From assembly GCA_025716855.1 (NCBI GenBank), contig JAIXMQ010000013.1, positions 248,001 through 312,000 on the forward strand: 64,000 nt of DNA, given 5' to 3'. Position 1 is the stretch's first letter. Every line of letters starts with the position of its first letter. Positions 43,755-54,799 of this stretch are shown here, one piece after another. This DNA is from Pilaira anomala (Eukaryota > Mucoromycota > Mucoromycetes > Mucorales > Mucoraceae). Both the position numbers and the translations under genes were made by a program. Below the pieces are notes generated by a model that was not told the DNA's origin, did not search any database, and saw nothing but the letters and a program-made list of their open reading frames with translations.

Positions 43755-44576
43755 TAAAACTATTGAAGTTCTTCAGAAAGTATGCGGCATCACTCACCAT
43801 GTCGCAAGAAGAGTGATTGAAACGTCAAAAAAAAATCCTTCAGTAAATGAATCCGGCAGAAAGACTATGTTATTAGGTATCTTCGCTGCTTTCGTAGTGC
43901 TTAAATACAGAAATTGGAACATGTAAAGCAAAACTTATGAATAAGAGCGCGCGTTTTTGGTTTGTTCGTGATTGAGATAGAAAGAATGTAGACTATCACG
44001 AGTATATTGATGCTGAAAAGTTTGAGAGGCTTTTTGAAACAATTTTGCCAAAGCTTGCAATTGTATGGCTCGTGTGTCATTCATATAGATGCCGTATCTT
44101 ACTACAAGCATAGAACAAACAAAGTTCTTCCTGCTAAAACCAAAAAGAAAAAAATTATAGAAAGGTCAGACAAAAGAAAAATTGTAAACAAGTCTGATAA
44201 TACCTTAAAGAAACCCTAACTTATAAAGCTGGTCAAAGATATCCAGATAAACCCTGAATATGCCTCTTTCAACATAGCTAGCAAGTATAATCATGCAATC
44301 TTATTAAGTCTATTGTACCATCCTGCTATACAACCGATTGAGAAGGTTTAGCCAATTGTTAAGAACCCTATTTCATCCAATCCTGATTTTAACGAAACAG
44401 TATTGTCTCTGCATAATAAGTTAAAAGATTCTCTTAAACGTATATCACAGGAATCATTACTTTCGGTTTGGAGAATTTCCGTTAAATGTTCTAGAAAATA
44501 CAAGAAGATATTCGATGAACAAGATGGGTTTTCAGAAGAGGATAAAGAGAATGAAGTTCCAGAAACGACTTCCTAA
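43755..44576 (+). pseudogene. Relic of a DDE transposase (Tc1/mariner-IS630-like)
   Basis: Plus-strand coding remains in more than one frame. First comes a helix-turn-helix-like part, EVLQKVCGITHHVARRVIE, near 43770. The catalytic core follows: DYHEYIDAEKFERLFETI near 43995, then a frameshift, then YGSCVIHIDAVSYYKHRTNK near 44065 (second-Asp strand HxD), NTLKKP, KYNHAILLSLLYHPAIQPIE near 44295 (the final catalytic Glu in a YHPxxQPIE context), a stop just after, and a tail FNETVLSLHNKLKDSLKRIS ending at a TAA at 44574-44576. The HIDxAxYHKxxxN and YHPELQPIE patterns are typical of DDE_3/Tc1-like transposases found in Mucorales. Stops and at least one shift show it is dead. Element ends were not found. 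Confidence 0.75.
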
Positions 44577-44927
44577 GTTTAAATAAAAAATATTTTTTTA
44601 AAAAGTTCATTTTGGATTATAGAAAGTAGCAAGAGAACGTTATATTACTTTATGAAAACAATTGCTTGAGTAGATAATGAGAAAATTACTACAGTTTACT
44701 ACTATACGAAACTTTTTGAATATGACTCTACAGGATACAATCATTTTCAGATATTTCAGTCATATTCAATGCAATGAAAACAGTACAGACGAATATTTGA
44801 TGGGGATATACTATCTGAGCCCCCACCACTTTTTTATTGTATTGAAAAGATGAACATTTATAAGTACATATGTAGCTACTGCAATCCATTTAACTCTAAG
44901 AGGTATTTATGACAAATCTTATCATGG
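44577..44927. other. Gap after the transposase relic
   Basis: AT-rich 350 bases, possibly including the lost right end of the transposon. A CTGAGCCCCCACCACT stretch near 44815 has no inverted partner that I could find. 3' region of the convergent hydrolase gene. Confidence 0.4.
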
Positions 44928-45514
44928 CTAAGGAGGAGGGGGAGGGTATTTGTGGGCGTCATCATTGCTTGCCATGGAGATTGAATCAGTATCAGTTGAA
45001 CTAGTGGCAGGTGTAGAAGTAGGCTTAATAATGTAAGAGGTTGGAGGTGGATAATATGGATAAGAAGCTGGCGGTATAGGTGATTCAGAAGTGGATCCGG
45101 AAGAGGTATCAGAAGTAGACACAGGGGGGTAGTAAGGATAATTGACAGGAGGATGACCATTATTTCTGCGCTGAAATCTTACAACCATTTCATTGATCAG
45201 CGCTATCGAATCAGCTCCTAATTCATAATAATGATCAGTCTTTTTGGGATTAAACATACTAGTATGAGCAGTGACTTCATTGTCTGAAGACGAGAGAACG
45301 GGGACAAACAAATAAGAGAGATCATCCGGAGGTAAATTAATGAATGTTTTAGGCTTTTGATCACTCCCTGACTGGTTCAACTTCAAAAAAAAAAAAAAAT
45401 TAACCAATCATTCGATTTTCATTTTTGTAATAACAACTCCTTTACCTGAACATAAAAGCATTTAAAAAACATATTTGGTACTCGCAGTAATCGTCTTACT
45501 CTAAATAAATCAAC

Positions 45515-45567
<53 letters not shown>

Positions 45568-46513
45568 GAATTCTGTAAATTCTTACCTTTGGTCACAACC
45601 ATTCATATCAGTCAAATGACTAATAAATGTTAATTGCTCATATGCATCCGTGATAGTAGTCGTGATTTTCTCTCGCGCTATATAAGCAGCAGCACCTAAA
45701 GCAGCAGCGCCTACAACACCGGCCCAAAGGCCCCATTTCTGATTACCTCCTAGTGAACTTTTGGTGTTTCCTGCTGTTATGGCTCTTGTAGTCATAGAAG
45801 CAGCTGTAACACCAGCTGCTGCATTCCCTGTGTTCCAATATCGACTTACTTCTCTATTTAATTGATCGACACCGGACCAAGCTCTGTCAGCAACAAAATT
45901 TTGATTAATCGAATAAAATGGGGTATCATATGCAAGCATTCCAATAATTTGTGCGCCAAGTAATTGCTCATTGCAATTGTTTGTATTGTTGTAAAATCGC
46001 AAAATTGTCTCCGCAGCTGCATTATGTTGTAATATAGATATTAGTTTCTTTTTTTTTCGTTTTCGTTTTTAAACACTTACAGACAAAACCTCCCATGGAA
46101 TGTCCTAACAGTACAATCATAACTTTTCCTTCATTACCAGTACGCTTATTTTCTTCTTGAAGTTTCGACACCTCATTGCATAACCAACTCGAAAAGTTTT
46201 CAACAGCTACTCGAAGGTCACTATTAATAATAACATTAAGTGAAAAGACTTTCGTTTTGCTGATTCCCTTTTTTTTTTTACCCAGCAGTTTTATAAGATG
46301 GGTAGACAATTGCATCTACATCTGCTCGAACTGTGTTGGTAAGGATAGTTCGAAGTCTGTTTGGAAAATCCTGAGTATAACAATTTAGAGCTGATATTAT
46401 GACATAATTGCGAGATTGATGGAAATTACCTTAAAACTGGTATCAGAGCCTCCGAAACCATGAACAAAAATCAGTAAGAGTTTATCCAAGTTTTCGCTTT
46501 GGTTACTAGTCAT
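44928..46513 (-). CDS. DUF676-type alpha/beta-hydrolase with GHSMGG motif
   Basis: Six exons: 46430-46513, 46282-46370, 46081-46220, 45587-46016, about 45446-45500, and 44928-45380, giving about 416 residues. The N-terminus is LDKLLLIFVHGFGGSDTSFK (oxyanion HGFGG). The nucleophile elbow is IVLLGHSMGGFV, and IIGMLAYDTPFYSINQNFV follows, as in DUF676 putative serine esterases/lipases. A small glycine/alanine hydrophobic segment (WGLWAGVVGAAALGAAAYIA) may be a membrane helix and is followed by basic residues. The last exon ends in a disordered proline/tyrosine-rich tail (YPYYPP repeats). The HYYELGADSIALINEMV helix near the end could hold the catalytic His. Substrate unknown. I start at 46513; the frame stays open upstream to 46693 with a CHTCGKRY stretch, but an A/T run intervenes, so the shorter form is preferred. 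Exon 5 bounds may be off by one. Confidence 0.78.
45520..45565. repeat. A homopolymer of about 46 bases in an intron
   Basis: Uninterrupted A run on the plus strand. In the hydrolase transcript this is a poly-U run just downstream of the exon 4 donor (intron 4). Confidence 0.85.
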
Positions 46514-47836
46514 TGTCGAGTAAAAAAAAAAAAAAGAGAGAGAAGCTCTAATTTTTTTTAGCCAAGGAATCGTAATCTGGCCTTGTTCAGCATAACGTTT
46601 GCCACAGGTGTGACACGGTATCGTTTCTAACTTTTTTTTGGAGAAGTCCAATTGGTGCAAATTTACGTATGTTAATTGTATCAAAAAGTTCATGAAATGA
46701 GTCGACTAACAAAATATTGATACATCACGAGGGATAGAAAGGCGTTTGGGGATTAACGTGCTATTATATACCTCACAGTGTTAGAAAACAGTTTATTAAT
46801 GCAATTCTCGGTGACTTAGAGGGCACTTTAGTTACTGTATTACAAATAAATGAGTATGTATGATGATCTCAAGAATAAGTTTTATTGCCATAGAAATTCT
46901 GTAAGAAGTGTTTTAACTACAAAGCAAAACAAAAGCTGTGAATATTTATGACTAGTGCAATAATAAGGAGGATTACAAAAAAGGAAAGAGAGAAATGGTT
47001 TCAAAACAATCATAAGTAAAAGAAGAAGAAACGTAATTCAGTAAAATTACATCTTCACCTATTTCTTTTTCGTTCGCACTGAGCTCTCATTTCAGGACCG
47101 CTTAAAATCATACTACTACGAAAAATCTAAAATATGTTAACTCGAGGTGAAGTACTGGCAAATGTCATAATTATGATAGAAGTAAAATAGTTACCGTAGT
47201 TCAAAAATGTGAAAATATAAACTATATATCTTTTTTGGCTAAGCAATTGACATGACCATAAAAATATATTTGATTTTTACATCAGCCTTTCTTAAATTAA
47301 GAGTAAATACAGGGTACTGTATTTAAATTGGATTATGTAGTACTGTACCAAAAATTCAATCGAATGATATAAAGTTAACAATATAAAACTTATGTATACG
47401 TGTGTATGTGAGTTTGATACATTTTAGGAAATTCGCAAGAGTCTTGTCAATATTTTATTACAAAAAATTAGTCACCTTTTTTTACCTGATTCGAGATAAT
47501 ATTCTATTTCCAGATAAAACGTTCATGCATTTATTGTTATAATTAAAGTTTTACAAATCCAATAATGTCCTTTAATTTTAAATGTATAAGCTAATAATAG
47601 TAGGGCTAATTTCAAGACATCTATTATTACATAAATACAAGTATTTTCAGCCAATGTTTGTGAAAAAAGTGAATGTAAAAAGGTTCTTAATTTAGAAAAT
47701 TAAAACTTATGCTTCGAACCCCTCCTAATAGAAAAAAATACCCTCACACAGAGCACGTGATTGAGATTTTAGTATAAATTAAAACATTTATTCATTTGTT
47801 CTTTTTCTTTCAACCCAATTTCTGTTGTTTAAAAAT
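46514..47836. other. Divergent region, hydrolase / fatty alcohol oxidase
   Basis: 1.3 kb between head-to-head genes. A minus-strand stretch near 47070-47130 has a possible acceptor and reads MILSGPEMRAQCERKR before a stop, but no matching upstream exon was found. The right end holds the oxidase promoter. No other feature recognised. Confidence 0.45.
47754..47779 (+). promoter_or_regulatory. E-box (CACGTG) and TATA element of the alcohol oxidase gene
   Basis: A palindromic CACGTG at 47754-47759 sits 14 bases before TATAAAT at 47773-47779, which is 58 bases before the ATG. CACGTG is a common bHLH site in fungi; use here is inference. Confidence 0.5.
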
Positions 47837-50109
47837 ATGTCCGCAGATCCTTTTCGTTTCCGAGTAGCGGCACCCATCGAGTTTAACGAGAATCAACTTG
47901 TTACGTTTAAATCTATTCTAGATACTTTTGTTGCTCCTCTTTCTAAAGAACAAGAAGATGCACTGGTACTCAAGTTACAAAAGACACACACAGAAGAGGA
48001 AGTCCGTAACTACTGCCAAATGACAAATAGTTCTTTAGAAACATTGGAAACTATTGTAGGATTTATCAATCGAGCAGTTTTGCCAGAAAAACGTCAGCAA
48101 CTTTTATTGATGCTGTCACTTTTGTCTACAAGAGCAGGTACTTTTGCATTGACAGGTTATTTTGACGAATTTAAAAATCTTCCCCTGGCCGATAAAGAGA
48201 AAGTGTTTATCAACTGGAAAAATTCGTTTTTACCTCAGTTAAGATTGGTCTATAATACATTCCACTCTTTAGCTTGTCATCCTGCTTATGCTGGTCATTC
48301 TGATAAATTAGGAATTGCTATGCATTATTCTAATATTGTTGATGCTAAGTACGATAATATTCCTGAAAGATTAAATATGATTCAACCTGAAGAAATTACG
48401 GATGACATGTATTTTGACGTTGTAGTTGTAGGAAGTGGTGCCGGAGGAGGTAATAAATTGAAAAAGTTTGAGTAACCAACGAAAAAAAACCTTAACCTTG
48501 TTTTGTTTTGTTTAAATAGGCGTTATTGCAGGTACATTAGCTCAAGCAGGTAAATCCGTGTTGGTAATCGAAAAAGGTGCCTATCACCATGAAGATACAT
48601 TTACAACAAGTGAAGTCAAAAGTTTTGAAAACTTGTATGAAAATGGCGGATTTACTCCTAGTATCGATGGTAATATCAATGTTTTAGCTGGTAGTGTATT
48701 TGGTGGTGGAACCACTGTAAATTGGTCTGCGTCACTTAAACTCCAGCATTTCGTTCGAGAGGAATGGGCCAAACAAGGATTGAGCCATTTTTTGTCGCCT
48801 AAAGTAAGGTTAAACTTTTTCTCTTCCGTTGTTTCTAGTATTAAAGTTTTTTTTTTTTTTTTTAAAGTTTGCTAAAGATTTGGATCGTGTATTCGAACGT
48901 ATTGGTGCAAGCACTGAAGGTATCGTTCATAACAAGTCCAACCAGGTCCTAATCGATGGTTGCAAGTAAGTTTATATTTTTCTTGTGTAATGCGTGTTTT
49001 GTAGTACTTACTTTTCTATTTATAGAGCTCTTGGTTACCCAGTCGCTGATATCCCCCAAAATACAGGAGGTAAACCACATGAGTGTGGATTCTGCTTCAC
49101 CGGCTGTAAAGCTGGTATCAAGAACGGTACTATGAACAGCTGGCTTCGTGATGCTAATGAAAATAATGCAAAATTCATGGAAAAAACAAAAGTAAATCGT
49201 GTCTTGATCAAGAATGGAAAAGCTGTCGGTGTAGAATGTATTGCTCATTATACTCGTAAAGTAAATATTCGTGCTAACCAAGTAGTTGTCTCTGCTGGTG
49301 CTTTACAATCCCCTGGTGTTCTCTTGAGAAGTGGATTGAAAAACAAGAATATCGGTCGAAACTTGAGACTTCATCCTTGTAGTATCGCCTTTGGTTTCTT
49401 TGATCGTGATATTCGTACACATGAAGGATCTATTATGACTGCTGTCAGCGGTGTATCAGAAAACATTGATAATGAAGGCTATGGTGTTAAATTAGAAGTA
49501 CCTTGTCTTCATCCAGGTGCTTTTTCTACTGTAATTCCTTGGCGTAGTGCTGCTAATCATAAAGAGATGATGATGCGTTATAATCGTTGTACTCCTATTT
49601 TAGTTTTAACTCGTGATAAAGATTCTCCAGCCACTGTTCGCTATGATGAGAAAGACAACTATATTGTTGACTTTAGTCTTTCTAATCATGATACTCAATC
49701 TCTTTTGAACGGTATTGAGCGCGCTCTTAATGTTTTGGTAGCAGGCGGTGCTCGTGAGGTTCTTACAGGTCAACTTGGTGTAGAACCTTTTGTTTTCCGT
49801 GAAGATGAAGAATCAAGAGTTGATAATCCTCGTTTTATTGAATGGAAATCTGAGGTTCTTAAATATGGCTTACCTCAACACGGTTCTGCCATCTTTTGTG
49901 CTCATCAAATGGGTAGCAATCGTATGGGTATTTCACCAAAGACTTCTGTAGCTAAACCAACCGGTGAAACATGGGAAGTCAAAGATTTGTTTATTGGTGA
50001 TGCATCCTTATTTCCTACTGCCACTGGTGTGAATCCAATGGTGACGACCGAAACTGTTGCTTTACATGTTGCAGATTCTATTATCAATAAGAATAATTCT
50101 AAACTTTAA
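47837..50109 (+). CDS. Long-chain fatty alcohol oxidase (GMC flavoprotein)
   Basis: Four exons: 47837-48449, 48520-48803, 48868-48965 and 49026-50109, giving 692 residues. It oxidises long-chain fatty alcohols to aldehydes with release of H2O2, a step of alkane or wax use. A conserved N-terminal region of about 190 residues (FKSILDTFVAPLSKEQED and following) is typical of fungal and plant fatty alcohol oxidases. The FAD-binding GMC fold follows: YFDVVVVGSGAGGGVIAGTLAQAG (split by intron 1), VFGGGTTVNWSAS, CGFCFTGCKAGIKNGT, VVVSAGALQSPGVLLRSGL, and the C-terminal HGSAIFCAHQMGSNRMG with the active-site histidine, then DASLFPTATGVNPM. No PTS1 (ends NNSKL; SKL is in fact the last three residues, so this is a canonical peroxisomal PTS1). 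The SKL end predicts peroxisomal import, fitting an H2O2-producing enzyme. Start is the ATG at 47837, after which the reading frame is open. Confidence 0.94.
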
Positions 50110-50270
50110 ATAATAATAAAGATAATACTAATAATAATTATATTGATTTGTTTATTTTTTTAGATTGCTTTGTTTAATGTAAAAAAAAAAGGGAGAGAGA
50201 GAAAGAAAAAAAAATGAGTTTGAGTGAAAATGTGATAATAGGGAAATAATATATGTACTGTGACAGACTT

Positions 50271-51544
50271 TTAGTATCTTGTCTTTTTAGGATCAACGTT
50301 TTCATCCTGATGTTGTTGTTCTTGTTGTTGGCTTTCTACCCTTTGTCTTTTCGACTCATTGGTAGCAGGAGCAGGAATATAAGAGCTTCTATGACGACCA
50401 AGCTTTGGGGGAATTTTCCAGAAGTATTGCTTATCTTTCAAAGTACATTTACGAGCACTACGTCCAACTTGAGTATATGTTGCACGACGCCATTCGACAG
50501 GGTCTAATTCACTGTTGTAATAATATAAGTTCTCAGTTGGTGATCCATCAGCTGTCTTTCCTTTACGTTGAATTTCACCAAAAAAGGGCTTTTCTTTTAA
50601 AACTGTACGAATTCGTTCAATCCATAAAGCACGAGGTTGTTTAGCATAAGCTGGGTTTGCTTTCAAAATACGAGAGCAAATGTCACTAATCGGCATTGAT
50701 GAAGTACGAGAGAATACTATATAATCAAAATGAATAAATAAAAAGAGACTAATAATAAATAAAACTAATATCTACCAAGCGCATCGATAATAACTTCGGC
50801 ATAATCGTTCGTGTCCTTATCAATATTTTCTTTTGTTTCCTTTAAAGAAGGCTGTTCGACAACTTCTTCGACAACAGGTTCAGGTGATGATTCTGTTTCT
50901 TCAGGAGATAATGCATCTTCTGGTACTAATTCAATAGGATAATCTTCTTCTTCTGTAACTGTTGTGATAGGTTGTTCTACTTCAGCTTCAGGTGATAATT
51001 CTCTGAAAATGTCCATTTTTTTAGTCATAACAATCTCATCTTGTTTGATATCATTAAAATTTAAAGGAGGGGGAGGTATTTTGAAATAAAAGTGATCACC
51101 CAAGATATCAATAAAACTATCACTATCAAGAGGAGCTACATCATGTTGGGCATATTGAATTTGATCAACGCAGGCACCGTTTAAGCCCAATACAGTTAAT
51201 TCAAATTGTCTGTGTTCTTGATGATAAGAAATAGAAACATGAATACGACTAATTTGTCGATTGCGGCGACCAATCTTGATTGTCGAAGCACCACCTCTTC
51301 CCAAAGTCACTTTTTTATCGTGTGAGCCAACAATGATAATAGTTTGGCGACGACGAAGGTTACGTGATTGCTCTTCAAAAGATGAACCGTGAAGATTGGA
51401 GGTGGGTTGAAGATCATCCGAATTAGTGTATTCTTTTTCTAAATATTCAGGACTAGCTGGTAAAGTTTGAGTGATGGGTGCATGTTTCGGACTCAAGGGT
51501 GCCCAAGATTTAGTAACAAAATCGTTCGTTGATGTTGTTGACAT
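50271..51544 (-). CDS. FHA-domain nuclear protein (Tos4/Plm2-like)
   Basis: Two exons: 50776-51544 and 50271-50716, giving about 404 residues. The FHA phosphothreonine-binding domain covers residues about 65-160: TIIIVGSHDKKVTLGRGG, then IGRRNRQISRIHVSISYH with the GR and SRxH ligands, then LNGACVDQIQYAQ and LDSDSFIDILGDHFYFKIP. An acidic linker follows. The second exon encodes a compact basic domain (ICSRILKANPAYAKQPRALW, then LKEKPFFGEIQRKGKTADG, then DPVEWRRATYTQVGRSARKC), possibly winged-helix-like, and a Q-rich end with KRQR basic signal. Yeast Tos4 and Plm2 are FHA proteins bound to promoters in S phase and DNA damage; the match here is to architecture, so the specific orthology is tentative. 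Convergent with the alcohol oxidase, 161 bp apart. Confidence 0.78.
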
Positions 51545-52059
51545 GACTACAAAGAAAGAAAAAAAAAAGATTAATATATATTTATCTTTTTTGGTTTTCC
51601 TTTATTTTCTTTACAATTTTGTTCTTTACAATCAATTTTTTCTTATTATTATTGTACAAAAAAAAAGTTTTTTATTACTAATTTTACTCACCCTTTCGCG
51701 TATGAAAATTTGCGCGTCATTTAGAAACTTATGGAAGCCAATCACATGTGTTCAACCTGTTAGGTCAGTCAAAAGGGAGATTCAATATTCAACATTAAGC
51801 AGGCTGATTTCAGGACGGGATATGTATAGCATTTACAATAAATACTACTTCATGCTAAATTTGATTCGTAGTAACTACTTTACATACAAGCGACAAATAA
51901 TTAGATGGATTAACATGAATAAAAAATTATTGAGGAGATAATAAAGAATGGTTTTGGTGATGCTCCTTACTCAAACACATAGTTTATCAGGATAGATATT
52001 CAAGATATAAAAAGATTTAGTTTAAAAGAGTTCTTTCAATTTTATTTTACTTGATAAAT
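51545..52059. other. Upstream region of the FHA gene
   Basis: Promoter of the FHA gene (minus strand) followed by AT-rich sequence. A short plus-strand open frame here shows no recognisable protein features. Confidence 0.45.
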
Positions 52060-52500
52060 CAACTCTAAGTCTTTTCTCATTAATTACTGATTGACCACAG
52101 ATATTTCTAGCAAACAATTCCTCCATGCGTCTTTAATGTTTTCGTTTTGTTTAAAAAGTGCTTCAAAAAGAGATGCAATATAGTGGAGCTTATAATCGTC
52201 TTCTGTTTGTGAGTAGTCAATAAAAAGATGTATGTGCTCTTCATATCATTGGTTTAGACTGTTGAAATATTGTTAGCATCAGTAACTTCTTTCTCTTTTT
52301 TTTTAAAAATTAATATCAAAGTTATGCATCTACGTAAGTAGATGCTATTGAGATTTATTAGACAATGCATCACTTCTTTGTGATAAAGCTATTGGAGCTA
52401 TAATATTCTTACCACTGGCAACATGTATCATGTATACAGGCTTCAAAGTTATTTAATTTTTGAAACAGTCTTTTGTCTAGATAGGGTACGTGGCCCAAGA
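52060..52500 (-). pseudogene. Possible coding remnant, family unknown
   Basis: On the minus strand 52080-52250 reads EEHIHLFIDYSQTEDDYKLH and then ASLFEALFKQNENIKDAWRN, a natural-looking acidic helical sequence of about 55 residues without a start. Further upstream on the same strand, 52330-52460 reads KPVYMIHVASGKNIIAPIAL in another frame. This second part overlaps the dispersed repeat also seen near 30.5 kb. It might be a broken gene or a piece of a transposable element. Low confidence. Confidence 0.3.
52341..52460 (+). repeat. Diverged dispersed repeat, copy B
   Basis: Resembles 30431-30550 in the same orientation, with matching order of TTATTAGACAAT, CTTACCA, ACATGTATCATGTAT and TTCAAAGTTAT stretches. 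Judged by eye. Confidence 0.45.
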
Positions 52501-52760
52501 AGAGATTCATTTTGAAATATAATTATACATATAAAAAAAAAAGTAATTTATAATGTAACTAAAAAAATATGTTTTTGTGTCGTGTGGTAAAAAATAAGAA
52601 GTTACAATCACAGTTATATTATAACTCAAAGTGAAGTTCATGTGTAAACATCATTTGCATGTGGAAAAAGAAGTCGCATGATATTACAAGCAAACGATGT
52701 CTTATAGATTTTTTTTATTAAGTGAAAGTATGAAATTTTTCGTTTTTGTTAAATTTATAA

Positions 52761-52877
52761 AAAATGTGCTCCGAAGAGCTACCGTCTCAGAGATTTTGTG
52801 TCATCCTTGTGCAGGGGCCATGCTAATCTTCTCTGTTATGTTCCAATTTTATTGGGTGTTAGTTCCGAAGAACTAAC
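52761..52877 (-). ncRNA. U6 spliceosomal snRNA
   Basis: The minus strand carries the U6 core: AACATAACAGAGAAGATTAG (ACAGAGA box) and GCATGGCCCCTGCACAAGGA, followed by TGACAC of the internal stem-loop. These are nearly identical to U6 across eukaryotes. The RNA would begin with a perfect 8-bp hairpin, GTTAGTTC-TTCG-GAACTAAC (5' stem-loop, 52858-52877), and end with a T6 run at 52759-52764, the RNA polymerase III terminator. Before the terminator is a second UUCG hairpin (GCTC-TTCG-GAGC), which is not usual for U6. A TATAAAAG lies upstream at 52925-52932 on the minus strand, about 50 bases before the start; the usual yeast distance is nearer 30, so its role is unsure. U6 pairs with the 5' splice site and U2 in the catalytic spliceosome. 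About 117 nt, a normal length. Confidence 0.93.
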
Positions 52878-53662
52878 GAGTGAAGAAAAAAAAAAAGAAA
52901 TGGGAAGGAGGAGATCAAGTACAGACTTTTATAGGTATATTTTTTTCATACGGCATGTGATATAAACAGTCACGACGGTACAGTCATGTGCCCTCTTTTC
53001 CACAAGTATGATATCATTTTACTCTTTTGAAACCAGAACTACATTTGCAATTCGCTTGATGCAGTACCGTTGTTAGCAAGAGGCGCAGAAGCTTTTTGAA
53101 ACCAAATTGAATAGAAAATAAATAAGAAAAAAAAAACTAGTACGTGGCAGATTGTAATTTTCATCAGTCATAAATCCCTTTTGCTCTTCTGACTTGATTT
53201 TGCCATTTAAATTGTTTAATTAGAGAAATAGCGTATACCTTCATATTAATTATTTCGATTTCTAGAATGTGTAACGATCGACTAAAGATCTCTCTTTTTC
53301 AGCTAAATTTAGACCAGCTTAACCAAGTAAAAAGAAAATCACCAACCTAAACCTTCTTAATGGAAACACGACCTTTTTTATGAAATTCATCACGAGTTTG
53401 GATATTCGCCTTACATAGGTATTATGAGTCAAACTAAACTTTACATAAATCTCCAAGTGTGCAGTGTCTTAAAACAGTTACGATTTTTACCGCCTTGCTT
53501 CCCGATCCATAATAATATCAACTATTCACTCATATTATCTAAGGAACCAGTGGGAACTTATTTTACACGTTCTATAACTCCCCCATTTGATATGACAACA
53601 CAATAAGCTGAATTTATATATTTACAAAATTTATTTCGTGTTTATGCTTTATTAATTACTTA
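52878..53662. other. Gap between U6 and phosphate carrier
   Basis: U6 upstream region (minus strand) with a purine-rich stretch at 52880-52915, then AT-rich sequence to the 3' end of the carrier gene. A 60-codon plus-strand open frame near 53424 has no protein features I recognise. Confidence 0.5.
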
Positions 53663-54799
53663 TTAAGCCTTGATAACCTTGTCTTCAGGAGTAGGGTCAG
53701 CACTACCTGAGGTAGGAAGTCCGACAGCTACCTTAAATGTATCATAGAACAACCATTGAAGACCAGTCAAGGTACCAATCATAATAATACGGGGTCCTAA
53801 GCCTGTCCAGAGGCCACGGAAACCTAATTTCTTAACAACATCCATTGCGGTTGTTTGGTGTTTACCAGGTTCAGCCTTATCCAAATTATTCAACTTAGAT
53901 ACTAATACATCTGCAGGATGAGATACAATAGCACAAAAGACACCAGCAATATAACCACCAGCGAAACTTACACCTAATTGTTGAGTTTTGTTATATTCAT
54001 GTTTAGGTTTAGTTAAGAATGTCTTGTAAAGCATTTCAACCGTCTTTTCAAATGAGGCAAACTTAACCATGGTATATGGAACCTAAAATACAATAGTATA
54101 AATACAAGATACACGCTTTCTTTTATATAACATACCTGACGACACCAAAGAGGTACAAGACCCTTATAGAATCCATTAATACCTTCAGTTGCCATAATTT
54201 TCTTGAAACCTTCACCTGTAGTCTTTGCAAAAGGAGGAATAGATGTTTGCATTCTGACTTTAAGTGCTTCCATAGGACACAATAAAACATCAGCAATTAA
54301 TTCAGCAGATGCTGATGCAGCGAGATAAACAAATGTACGATGCTTGTGAGCAATTTCATCACCCACCAAGTTGGAATACTTATATTTGAAAACTTCATAG
54401 AAACCATACTTTCCTGCACCTTGAAGTGAATAACCAATAGCAGTAGGACCGATACCAGTGAATACACCACGGAATCCTTCTGCTTTGACAATAGTCTTCC
54501 AACCATCAAATACACCTTTGTATAATCCAGGTTGTACCTACAATTGTCGGATAGGGATGAGTCATTTTATGAGCGAGAAATTATCGTAAGCTAGTTTGCT
54601 GTTACCTGTGTACGACATTTAACCAAATCTAAGGGTGTCACAAGAGAATGGGTGGGTCTAGAGAGAAAAGGGCATGAATATTTGAATTGTTATAAAATAA
54701 TCTGTATGTGTATACATACCCACAGGCAAGAACACCACCGACAGTACAAGCCAAGAAGTAGTCTCTAGAATAGAGAGGAATAGAGCTGGTTTCAGGCAT
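53663..54799 (-). CDS. Mitochondrial phosphate carrier (Mir1/Pic2/SLC25A3 type)
   Basis: Four exons: 54720-54799, 54606-54657, 54136-54537 and 53663-54082, giving 317 residues. The protein is a six-helix mitochondrial carrier with three repeats. Their signatures are PLDLVKCRTQ (residues about 36-45), PMEALKVRMQ (about 135) and HPADVLVSKLN (about 230), matching Px(D/E)xx(K/R). GIGPTAIGYSLQGAGKYGFYE and SASAELIADVLLCPMEALK are characteristic of the phosphate carrier subgroup, as is [23 protein letters not shown]. It imports phosphate with protons into the matrix for ATP synthesis. There is no long cleavable presequence, as for yeast Mir1. The ATG is followed by PETSSIPLYSRDYFLAC, also conserved. 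An ATT repeat (54799-54825) sits right before the start. Confidence 0.95.

Noticed and set aside
43248..44879. GTAGCTAC at 43248-43255 and 44872-44879 as ends of the DDE transposon
   Set aside because: The 8-mer is its own palindrome, so it matches in any orientation, and flanking bases do not extend the match.
47060..47200. Minus-strand mini-exon reading MILSGPEMRAQCERKR with a possible intron upstream
   Set aside because: The candidate upstream exon has a stop in the required frame just before the donor.
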